From positions 1 to 9,273 of the forward strand of contig JAFAWI010000481.1 of assembly GCA_019241915.1 (NCBI GenBank): a stretch of DNA of 9,273 nucleotides. The letters run 5' to 3'. Source of the stretch: Alphaproteobacteria bacterium. GTDB lineage: Bacteria > Pseudomonadota > Alphaproteobacteria > ATCC43930 > CGMCC-115725. Positions 1 through 6,332 of this stretch are shown here, one piece after another; the first letter of the stretch is position 1, and every line of letters begins with the position of its first letter. The notes beneath the pieces were generated by a model that saw only the letters and a list, made by a program, of their open reading frames with translations, had not been told where the DNA came from and searched no databases. Made by a program: the position numbers and the translations under genes.

Positions 1-1288
1 GCTCCGAGCCTTTGAGCGCCGCCTGGAGCGGCGAATCTCCTTCCTCGATGTAGCGCGAGACGTTCTCGATCATCACGATCGCGTCGTCGACGACAAACCC
101 TGTCGAGATGGTCAGCGCCATCAGCGATAGATTGTTGAGGCTGAACCCGGCCAAATACATGACCGCCAGCGTACCAACCAGGGACAGCGGCACCGAGAGG
201 CTCGGGATCAAGGTGGCCGCGGCGCTGCGCAGAAACAGAAAGATCACCGCGACGACGAGCACGATCGCCAGCCCCAACTCGAACTCGACATCGGCCACCG
301 ACGCGCGGATCGTGTTGGTACGGTCCGTCAGCACGGTGATCTCGACCGATTCCGGGAATGTGGCCCGCAATGCCGGCAGCAGCGCCTTGATGCTGTCGAC
401 CACCGAAATGACGTTGGCGCCGGGCTGGCGCTGGACATTGACGATGACCGCCGGCGTCGTGTTCATCCAGCCGGCGAGCTTGGCATTCTCCTCGCCGTTG
501 ATCGTCTGCGCGACATCGGAGAGCAGCACCGGTGCGCCGTTTTTGTACGCGATCACCAGGTTGCCGTAGTCGTCGGCGCTTTTGATCTGGTCGTTGGCGT
601 TGATCGTGTAGGCGCGGGTCGGCCCGTCGAAGCTGCCTTTCGGCTGGTTGACGTTGGCATTGGCGATGGTCGTCCGCAAATCGTCGATGTTGAGCCCGAG
701 CGAGGCGAGCTTCCGCAGGTCGGCCTGGATGCGCACCGCCGGCCGATGACCGCCGCTGATACTGACGAGGCCGACCCCGGCAAGCTGCGAGATCTTTTGC
801 GCGAGCCGCGTATCGGCGAGGTCCTCGACCTGGGTCAGCGGCATCGTTTTCGAAGTCAACGCAAGACTGATCACCGGCGCATCGGCTGGGTTGACCTTGG
901 CGTAGATCGGCGGCGCCGGCAGGTCGGAGGGTAAAAGGTTGCCCGAGGCGTTGATCGCCGCCTGCACCTCCTGCTCGGCGATGTCGAGTCTGAGGCTCAG
1001 GCTGAATTGCAGCGTAATCACCGAGGAGCCGGCCGAGCTGATCGACGACATCTGGTTGAGTCCCGGCATCTGCCCGAGCTGCACTTCGAGCGGCGCGGTC
1101 ACCGAGCCGGTCATCACATCCGGGCTGGCGCCGGGATAAAGCGTCGTGACCTGGATGGTCGGGTAGTCGACCTCTGGCAGCGCCGACAGCGGCAGGAAGC
1201 GATAGGCGACGACGCCGACGAGCACGATAGCCACCATCAGCAGCGAGGTCGCCACGGGCCGCAGGATGAACGGCCGCGACGGGCTCAC
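1..1288 (-). CDS. mdtB: Multidrug efflux RND transporter permease MdtB, 5' part only (runs off the window)
   Basis: Inner-membrane RND pump that uses the proton gradient to extrude drugs or metabolites through a periplasmic adaptor and an outer-membrane channel. About 429 N-terminal residues are present, against roughly 1040 in the family; the rest lies beyond position 1, so this is not a truncated gene. The translation follows E. coli MdtB closely: FILRPVATSLLM at the N-terminus with TM1 at about residues 12-32, then LPEVDYPTIQV, then NVQRQPGAN in the porter domain. TM2 starts near 336. TM4 carries GFVVDDAIVMIEN with the proton-relay pair Asp401-Asp402, equivalent to AcrB Asp407/Asp408. The start is a GTG at 1288, preceded by AGAGG (1295-1299) with a 6-base spacer; the residues after it match the MdtB N-terminus without a gap. 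It lies 154 bp downstream of mdtA on the same strand. MdtC is the only close alternative, but gene order and sequence favour MdtB. Confidence 0.95.
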   Translation of the reverse strand, partial: MSPSRPFILRPVATSLLMVAIVLVGVVAYRFLPLSALPEVDYPTIQVTTLYPGASPDVMTGSVTAPLEVQLGQMPGLNQMSSISSAGSSVITLQFSLSLRLDIAEQEVQAAINASGNLLPSDLPAPPIYAKVNPADAPVISLALTSKTMPLTQVEDLADTRLAQKISQLAGVGLVSISGGHRPAVRIQADLRKLASLGLNIDDLRTTIANANVNQPKGSFDGPTRAYTINANDQIKSADDYGNLVIAYKNGAPVLLSDVAQTINGEENAKLAGWMNTTPAVIVNVQRQPGANVISVVDSIKALLPALRATFPESVEITVLTDRTNTIRASVADVEFELGLAIVLVVAVIFLFLRSAAATLIPSLSVPLSLVGTLAVMYLAGFSLNNLSLMALTISTGFVVDDAIVMIENVSRYIEEGDSPLQAALKGSE

Positions 1289-1294
1289 CGCTTG

Positions 1295-1299
1295 CCTCT
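1295..1299 (-). promoter_or_regulatory. Ribosome binding site deciding the GTG start of mdtB
   Basis: On the minus strand AGAGG is followed by CAAGCG and then GTG at 1288. No in-frame ATG lies near the expected MdtB N-terminus, so this Shine-Dalgarno match fixes the non-ATG start. It sits just outside the palindromic unit at 1308-1346, close enough that folding of that unit could affect ribosome access. Confidence 0.7.
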
Positions 1300-1307
1300 G
1301 GGCTCAG

Positions 1308-1409
1308 ACCCGACCCCGATCCTGCCCCGCGTGCGGGGGAGAGGGATCGTCGTAAGCCTGTGGATTTCGTTCGCTCCCCCGCGCGCGGGGGAGGGTCGGG
1401 GTGGGGGGG
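1308..1409. repeat. Pair of REP-like GC-rich palindromic units in inverted orientation (BIME-like) between mdtA and mdtB
   Basis: Two related units face each other. Unit A, about 1308-1346, holds CCCCGC-GT-GCGGGG at 1325-1338. Unit B, about 1372-1409, holds a perfect 20-base palindrome at 1374-1393 (CTCCCCCGCG and its complement). The reverse complement of unit B aligns with unit A over about 35 bases with a few mismatches (shared core ACCCCGA, then the C-run/CGCG/G-run), with about 28 bases between the units. Each unit can fold alone, or the two can pair into one long hairpin. Palindromes of this style, C-runs and G-runs around CGCG or CGTG flanked by ACCCCGACC, recur in Bradyrhizobium-like genomes and give spurious predicted peptides such as PTLPRARG. 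Reading it as a dispersed repeat is inference; the inverted-repeat structure is directly visible. Confidence 0.75.
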
Positions 1410-1442
1410 AAGGCTGCACCTGAGCGCGACCCGGCCCTATCA

Positions 1443-2960
1443 TCACCCGTTGCCGCCGCCCTGGCTGGTGTTGAGGGGTTGGCCGGTCGCGGGTGGCGTA
1501 CCGGAGGCAGGGGGCTGACCCTGCCCGCCGGACTGTCCCTGGCCGTCGCCGCGGTGGCGCCCCTGACCATCCCCCGGCCCTTGGGACGCACCTTGGCCGC
1601 GGCCCCGGCCTTGCCCGGGGGCCGGCGCAGGCTGACCGTTCGGCTGCGTCCCGGCTTCGGTGACGGCGACCTTGGCGCCGTCCTTGAGCCGGTCGGTGCC
1701 GTCGGTGACCACGATCTGCCCCGGTTCGAGCCCTTGTGTCACGGCGACGTTCTGCCCATCGTCGGGACCGAGCGTGACCGGCTGCGCACTGACGGTGTCG
1801 TCCGGCTTGAGCAGGTAGACAAAGGTGCCCGGCGCCCCGCGCTGGATCGCCGAGCTCGGCACGATGTTGACGCCGCGCATCGTGTCGACGTGCAGCTTGA
1901 CGTTGACGAACTGGTTCGGAAACAGGGTCACCTGCGCATTGGGAAAGCTCGCGCGCAGCTTCAGCGTGCCGGTGGTGGTGTCGATCTGATTGTCGGTTGT
2001 GGTCAGCTGACCGTTCTCGATCAGCGTGTTGCCGCTGCGGTCGTACGCGCTCGCCTGCAGCGTCTGGCCCGCGTGCATCTGCTTCAACACCGCCGGCAAA
2101 CTGTCTTCGGGCAGCGTGAAGATCACCGAAATCGGCTGCAGCTGGGTGATGACGACGATCCCGGTTGTGCTGCTGGTCTGCACATAGTTGCCGGGATCGA
2201 CCTGACGGAGGCCGACCCGGCCGCTGATCGGGGCAATGATCCGGCAATAGGCGAGGTTGAGTTTTTGCGCATCGATCTGCGCCTGGTCGGTGACGAGTGT
2301 CGCCTTGTCCTGCGCCACCGTTGCCGCCTGGGTGTCGAGTGTCTGCTTGGCGATCGAGTTCTGCGCGACGAGCGTGCGGTAACGGTTGAGGTCGACCTCC
2401 GCGTTGGCGAGCGCCGCCTGGTCCTTGGCGAGCTGTCCTTGCGCCTGAGACAGCGCCACCTGGTAGGGGCGCGGGTCGATCTGGGCAAGGAAATCGCCCT
2501 TGTTGACCATCTGGCCTTCCTGGAAACCAACCTCGATCAGCTGGCCGTTGATCTGCGTCTGCACCGTCACCGTGGCGAGCGGCGTCACGGTGCCGAGCGC
2601 GTTGTCGATGATCGGCATGTCGCCTTGCTTGACCGTAGCGGTGCCGACCGGCATAGGCCCGCCCGAGGCGAAACGCCTGGTGCGCGCCGCCTCGCGATGC
2701 TGGATGACCCACCAGACGATCGCCGCGATGATTAGGGTCAGCACCAATAGCCACAACAGCCGCGCGCGCCAGCTTCGGCGGGGCGGGGGCGCTTCGTAAA
2801 ACGGCGGCGGCGCCGCGCCGGGACGCTCGGCGGGCGGCTCTAGCGGATGCTCGACCGGTCCGCGCGGGCGGACATCCTCACGCACGTCGGCGCGCGCCGG
2901 TCGACCGTCGGCCGGCGGCGCCGCGGGCGGCATATAATCGCGCGTCGGCTGGTCGTCCAT
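1443..2960 (-). CDS. mdtA: Multidrug efflux RND periplasmic adaptor subunit MdtA (HlyD/AcrA family)
   Basis: Periplasmic adaptor (membrane fusion protein) linking an MdtB/MdtC-type inner-membrane pump to an outer-membrane channel. The 505-residue product has a Pro/Arg-rich cytoplasmic N-terminus (1-62) and one membrane anchor (about 66-86, LLWLLVLTLIIAAIVWWVI). Next comes a lipoyl half-motif (134-163, with GQLIEVGFQEGQMVNKGD), an alpha-hairpin of coiled-coil character (about 165-235) and the second lipoyl half (RIIAPISGRVGLRQVDPGNYV, 240-260). Beta-barrel and membrane-proximal domains follow (LFPNQFVNVKLHVDT, 346-360; VVTDGTDRLKDGAKVAV, 417-433). Much of this is near-identical to E. coli MdtA, including TTGIVVITQ and DNQIDTTTGT. 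Both ends are longer than in E. coli MdtA; residues about 437-505 form a Gly/Gln/Pro tail. Start at 2960 gives the longest frame, with no strong Shine-Dalgarno; Met10 (2933) is an alternative. It is the first gene of the efflux operon. Confidence 0.95.
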   Translation of the reverse strand: MDDQPTRDYMPPAAPPADGRPARADVREDVRPRGPVEHPLEPPAERPGAAPPPFYEAPPPRRSWRARLLWLLVLTLIIAAIVWWVIQHREAARTRRFASGGPMPVGTATVKQGDMPIIDNALGTVTPLATVTVQTQINGQLIEVGFQEGQMVNKGDFLAQIDPRPYQVALSQAQGQLAKDQAALANAEVDLNRYRTLVAQNSIAKQTLDTQAATVAQDKATLVTDQAQIDAQKLNLAYCRIIAPISGRVGLRQVDPGNYVQTSSTTGIVVITQLQPISVIFTLPEDSLPAVLKQMHAGQTLQASAYDRSGNTLIENGQLTTTDNQIDTTTGTLKLRASFPNAQVTLFPNQFVNVKLHVDTMRGVNIVPSSAIQRGAPGTFVYLLKPDDTVSAQPVTLGPDDGQNVAVTQGLEPGQIVVTDGTDRLKDGAKVAVTEAGTQPNGQPAPAPGQGRGRGQGASQGPGDGQGRHRGDGQGQSGGQGQPPASGTPPATGQPLNTSQGGGNG

Positions 2961-3323
2961 CGCCGCTACGCCGCGCTATCGTGATTGCGGGACGGGTTCC
3001 CCTGCATCGCCACCTCGCATCGCCACAGACTTTATGCGCCGGCGCGCCCAACCCTCCCCGGCGCGACGGGCAACAGGGCGCCGCCGCGTAAACGAAACGA
3101 TCTCGCCGCGTTCAAACACTAGCAGATCGTCCAGCGCGGGGCGAGCCGCGGCCACCCCCGACGCAAGCGGCCTTGAGGCGCCGCGGCACATCGTCTCAAA
3201 TGCCGCGCCGCGAAGGGACACAATCTCGAATGCGCAGCGAGCCGCCGCTGATCGGCTGCGCCTCGCTGTATAGGAAACGACAAACCGCTGCTTCGGCCGG
3301 ACACGAACGAAAGGGCATGCCGC
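2961..3323. promoter_or_regulatory. Divergent intergenic region between mdtA and the RutE-like gene; no convincing gene
   Basis: This 363 bp stretch should hold the promoters of both flanking genes. Short frames on both strands here give Arg/Ala/Ser-rich peptides with no recognisable domain, so I do not call them. Visible elements: a 10-base direct repeat, GCATCGCCAC at 3004-3013 and 3018-3027, 44-67 bases upstream of mdtA; TTGAAC-17 bases-TTTACG on the minus strand (about 3087-3115), a weak promoter match for mdtA; a direct repeat TCTC(A/G)AATGC at 3194-3203 and 3224-3233; an inverted repeat CAGCGAG/CTCGCTG at 3235-3241 and 3262-3268; and TATAGG at 3269-3274 as a possible -10 for the RutE-like gene. 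No regulator gene lies beside it. Individual promoter calls are weak. Confidence 0.4.
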
Positions 3324-3911
3324 ATGAGCACGATTGATCAAGTGGCGCTCGCGCAGCTGTGGACTGAGGCGCGCACCTTCTCGTATTGGCAGGCGCGCGC
3401 CGTGCCGGATAGGCTGATCGAAAAGGCGTTGCAGCTCTCGTTTCTCGGCCCAACCAGCGGCAATTGCGAGCCGATGCGGGTGGTGCTGGTGAAAACCGCC
3501 GCCGGCAAGGAACGGCTGCTATCGTGCGTATCCTCGGGCAATTCGGAAAAAGTGCGCACTGCGCCGGTGACCGCAATCGTGGCTTACGACACCAGCTTCT
3601 ACGAGCACCTGCCGCGGCTCTTTCCGCATACTGATGCGCGATCTTGGTTTACCAGCAACGAAGCGTTGGCGACGGAAACCGCATTCCGCAACTCGTCGCT
3701 GCAAGGCGCTTACTTCATCCTGGGATTGCGCGCGCAAGGCCTCGATTGCGGGCCGATGTCAGGCTTCGACAACGCCAAGGTGGACGCCGCGTTCTTTGCC
3801 GGTGGCCAGTACAGATCGAATTTCCTGCTCAACATTGGCTACGGCGATCGCGCCCGGCTGCATGACCGCCCGCCGCGCCTCGGTTTGAATGAGATCGCCC
3901 GCTGGGTTTGA
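3324..3911 (+). CDS. rutE: RutE/HadB-like nitroreductase-fold FMN oxidoreductase (malonic semialdehyde reductase family)
   Basis: Predicted cytoplasmic flavoprotein. RutE of E. coli reduces malonic semialdehyde to 3-hydroxypropionate at the end of the Rut pyrimidine-degradation pathway. The product is 195 residues, against 196 in E. coli RutE, and matches along its length: LWTEART (12-18), LGPTSGNCEPMRVV (41-54, FMN/substrate region), GKERL (61-65), SSGNSEK (70-76), APVTAIVAYD (80-89), LFPHTDARSWFTS (99-111), ETAFRNSSLQGAY (118-130), LDCGPMSGFD (140-149) and SNFLLNIGYGD (165-175). The start at 3324 has AAGGG (3311-3315) with an 8-base spacer. An out-of-frame ATG at 3317 is too close to that site and closes after six codons. 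No other rut gene (rutA-D, F, G, R) is in the window, so the physiological substrate is uncertain; reduction of another small aldehyde, enone or nitro compound is possible. The family call is secure, the exact reaction is not. Confidence 0.88.
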   Translation: MSTIDQVALAQLWTEARTFSYWQARAVPDRLIEKALQLSFLGPTSGNCEPMRVVLVKTAAGKERLLSCVSSGNSEKVRTAPVTAIVAYDTSFYEHLPRLFPHTDARSWFTSNEALATETAFRNSSLQGAYFILGLRAQGLDCGPMSGFDNAKVDAAFFAGGQYRSNFLLNIGYGDRARLHDRPPRLGLNEIARWV

Positions 3912-3997
3912 GGCGGTCGCCGTCGGACCGGCATCCGTCCGCCGCGATAGTCGGATGGTGACAGGCGTTCGGCAGCGGGCCGACTGCTATTCGCCGC

Positions 3998-4024
3998 GCC
4001 CGGGCTTGCGAAGCCGGAGCGGGC
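3998..4024. terminator. Bulged GC hairpin in the convergent spacer between the RutE-like gene and the kinase
   Basis: GCCCGGGCTT (3998-4007) pairs with AAGCC (4011-4015) and CGGGC (4020-4024) around a GCG loop, with a four-base bulge (GGAG). It sits 4 bases past the kinase stop (4029-4031) and 86 bases past the RutE-like stop, where a shared bidirectional terminator would be expected. No run of T follows on either strand, so intrinsic termination is doubtful. Confidence 0.3.
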
Positions 4025-4028
4025 GGCG

Positions 4029-6200
4029 CTATTTGGAGACAGCAGCCTCGGCGTCGCAGTCGACGGCCGGCGGCTCGACGATGCGTGTGGCCGGGAAGGT
4101 GACCGTTACGGTCGTGCCGCAGCCGACCTCGCTGGCCACGTCCAGCGTGCCGCCATGCAGTTCGGCGAGCCGAACCGCGAGCGGCAGACCGAGCCCGGTG
4201 CCCTCGTGCCGCCTCGTGTGGCTGGCCTCGACCTGACCGAACGGCTCGAGGGCGATTTGGATTTCGCGTGCGGTCATCCCGGGCCCGCTGTCGCGTACGG
4301 CGAAGGCGAGGCCGCCATCTGTCGTCCGTTGCACCGCGACGGTAACCGAGCCGCCCGGTTCGGTGAACTTGATCGCATTTGACAAGAGGTTGAGCAGGAT
4401 CTGCTTGAGCCGGGTCGGGTCGGCGCGCAACCCGGGAAGGCCGGGCGCAATGTCCGTTGCCAGGGTCAGCGAGCCTGCGATTGCGTGGCTCTTCATCAGG
4501 GTGACGCAGCTGCCGACGATATGGCTCGGGTCGATCTCGACTTCCTCGTGCAGTTCGAGCTTGCCGGCATCGATCTTGGCGAGATCGAGAATGTCGTTGA
4601 TGACCGCATGCAGATGCTCGCCGCTCTGATGGATGAGGCCGGCATATTCCGCTTGGCGCGGCTGGAGCGGTCCCGCCATGCCGAGTTCCAGCGCCTCGGA
4701 AAAGCCGATGATTGCGTTGAGCGGGGTGCGCAGCTCGTGGCTCATATTCGCGAGAAACTGCGATTTGGCGATGTTCGCGGCCTCTGCGGCGTCTTTTGCG
4801 GCGCGCAGCAGGCGCTCCGCCGCCACCTGCGCGGTAATGTCCCGCGTCGTGCCGCGGTAGCCAAGAAAGCGCCCGTTCGCGTCGAACACCGGGATGCCGC
4901 TGACGCAGACGGTGTTGGCGGATTCGCCCTCGATCCGCTGCGTATAGATGAAATCGCGAAACGGTTCGCGCCGCCGCAGCCGGGCGAGGTGAGCCTCCCA
5001 CTTGTCGGGGTCAATTTCGGAGTCGCCGGCGAGTTCGATCCGGTTGCGGCCGATCCGCTTGTCCGGATCTTGGCCAAAGCTGCGTATCCCTTCCGAGATG
5101 TAGGTGAACCGGTGGTCTTCGTCGCTCTCCCAGAACCAGTCCGAAGAGGTGAGCGCAAAATCGCGAAACCGCTCCTCGCTCTGCTCCAGCTCGGTCGCAT
5201 GCTGTTCGACGCGGCGGAATTGCACGGCCAGCGCACGGAACAGAAAGCCGAACCCGAGAACCGCGCCGAGCGCACCGGCGGCGATGATCAGCCCCTGCCG
5301 CCGCCACGGCGCCAACGCTACTTCCTCGTTGATTCCCACCGAAACCGCCAACGGATAATCGGGCACGGGCTGGACCGAGACCACCCGCGGGACACCGTCG
5401 ATATAGCCGGGAGTGCGATAAGCCCCGCCGCCGGCGGCGAGCGTTTTGTACCACTGCGATTCGCGCGGCAGCGCCTGGCCGATCATCTTTTCGACCGACG
5501 GATAACGCGCGAGCATCACGCCGTCGCGGCGGAAAAGGGTCGCCGATGCGGATTCGGCGGTACTCACTTCCTTATAGAAATCCTCGAAGTAGCGTGCCTC
5601 GACAACACCGACCGCGACGCCGACAAACTCGCCGCCCGGGCCGTCGATGCGCCGCGCCAGCATGATGGTCCAGGCCTTGGTGTAACGGTTGATCACGGGT
5701 ACGCCAATAACCGGCCCCAGCTCGTCGTGTTCGCGCAGGTACGCGAAGAAATCGCGATCCCCGGCCTCGATCGGCGGCACCGGCCAGGTATGCGAGAAAT
5801 TGACGATCCGCCCGGCGTTATCCAGCAGAGCCAGCGAGTTGGCCTGGGGCAGGCTCTGCAGCCGGTTAACGAGAAAATGGTGCACGGCCTCGGTCGCCAT
5901 CATCTCGCGGAATTGCGGCGCGGAGGCGACGCCCGCCCCCGTCACCATGTTGCGTGTCTCCTGAACGACGAGGTCAACCGCCTGGAAAGTCCGGCCGGCC
6001 TGCGCCGCCAGCACGATCGCCAGGTTGTTGGCGTTGTCCATCGTGTCCTTGATTCGGTCGCGGCGCAGCAGCCCGACCGACAGGCACGCGGCGGCCAGCG
6101 CGATCGCGATACAGACACAGCCGATAATGTAGACGCGACGGTTCGCCGAATGGCGAACCGTCCCGACAGCCCGGCCAACCGATCCGCTATCCCGCGACAT
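4029..6200 (-). CDS. Membrane sensor histidine kinase with Cache-type sensor, PAS, HisKA and HATPase_c domains
   Basis: Two-component sensor that should autophosphorylate on histidine and pass the phosphate to a response regulator. The 723 residues read in order: short cytoplasmic N-terminus; TM1 (about 24-45); extracytoplasmic double-Cache-like sensor (about 46-300, with DNAGRIVNFSHTWP and a late PDYPLAVSVGINEE); TM2 (about 303-321); short linker with a coiled start (EQHATELEQSEERFRDF); PAS domain (about 343-457, starting SDWFWESDEDHRFTYIS and ending YRGTTRDIT); HisKA with the phospho-acceptor His488 in FLANMSHELRTPLN; and HATPase_c with N-box Asn608 (NLLSNAIKF), G1 DSGPGM (637-642), F-box FGQV (654-657) and G2 GTGLGL (667-672). 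All catalytic motifs are intact and there is no receiver domain. No response regulator lies nearby, so it is an orphan here. The start at 6200 keeps TM1 complete; only a poor, distant GGGG-type Shine-Dalgarno precedes it. The ligand is unknown. BaeS, the usual partner of mdt operons, lacks this Cache-PAS layout. Confidence 0.93.
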   Translation of the reverse strand: MSRDSGSVGRAVGTVRHSANRRVYIIGCVCIAIALAAACLSVGLLRRDRIKDTMDNANNLAIVLAAQAGRTFQAVDLVVQETRNMVTGAGVASAPQFREMMATEAVHHFLVNRLQSLPQANSLALLDNAGRIVNFSHTWPVPPIEAGDRDFFAYLREHDELGPVIGVPVINRYTKAWTIMLARRIDGPGGEFVGVAVGVVEARYFEDFYKEVSTAESASATLFRRDGVMLARYPSVEKMIGQALPRESQWYKTLAAGGGAYRTPGYIDGVPRVVSVQPVPDYPLAVSVGINEEVALAPWRRQGLIIAAGALGAVLGFGFLFRALAVQFRRVEQHATELEQSEERFRDFALTSSDWFWESDEDHRFTYISEGIRSFGQDPDKRIGRNRIELAGDSEIDPDKWEAHLARLRRREPFRDFIYTQRIEGESANTVCVSGIPVFDANGRFLGYRGTTRDITAQVAAERLLRAAKDAAEAANIAKSQFLANMSHELRTPLNAIIGFSEALELGMAGPLQPRQAEYAGLIHQSGEHLHAVINDILDLAKIDAGKLELHEEVEIDPSHIVGSCVTLMKSHAIAGSLTLATDIAPGLPGLRADPTRLKQILLNLLSNAIKFTEPGGSVTVAVQRTTDGGLAFAVRDSGPGMTAREIQIALEPFGQVEASHTRRHEGTGLGLPLAVRLAELHGGTLDVASEVGCGTTVTVTFPATRIVEPPAVDCDAEAAVSK

Positions 6201-6332
6201 TCATTGAATTTAACCCCGACACACTTAAGCAAAGCTCAATGCGGGCCGCGTCTACCGACAGCCGACCCGCTGCTTGTCACGGGGCCGGCGAGGGTCGACG
6301 ATGGCGACCTGGCTCCAAATGAGGAACCCGCC
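6201..6332. promoter_or_regulatory. Divergent promoter region between the kinase and the DUF1989 gene
   Basis: Of these 132 bp, about 6201-6240 are clearly richer in A+T than the flanks. CATTGA (6202-6207) and TCAATG (6236-6241) form an inverted pair 28 bases apart around a CTTAAG palindrome (6224-6229), which could be half-sites of a regulator acting on both genes. TTAAAT on the minus strand, about 10-16 bases before the kinase start, is too close to the ATG for a comfortable -10. I saw no guanidine-riboswitch-like motif ahead of the DUF1989 gene. The promoter role is inferred from the divergent arrangement. Confidence 0.35.

Noticed and set aside
108..569. Plus-strand frame of 153 codons over mdtB
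   Set aside because: Antisense shadow of the conserved RND pump sequence.
1401..2735. Plus-strand open frame of 444 codons covering mdtA in antisense
   Set aside because: Arg/Leu/Asp-rich translation with no domain; it is the shadow of mdtA, whose own translation matches a known family along its length.
1285..2754. Minus-strand frame of 489 codons overlapping mdtA in another frame and running through the palindrome pair
   Set aside because: Low-complexity Arg/Ala/Gly translation without motifs. The PSPARGG-like end comes from the repeat unit.
2976..3341. Minus-strand frame of 121 codons in the mdtA/RutE-like spacer, overlapping the start of the RutE-like gene
   Set aside because: Arg/Ala-rich with no domain or convincing ribosome site, and it overlaps the start of a well-supported gene.
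4029..6200. Assigning the kinase as BaeS, the usual regulator linked to mdt operons
   Set aside because: The Cache-PAS architecture differs, it is not in the efflux operon, and no BaeR-like regulator is present.
6201..6332. Guanidine riboswitch ahead of the DUF1989 gene
   Set aside because: Considered because of the CgdAB link. I could not find the paired ACGR hairpin loops of guanidine-II or the conserved core of guanidine-I.
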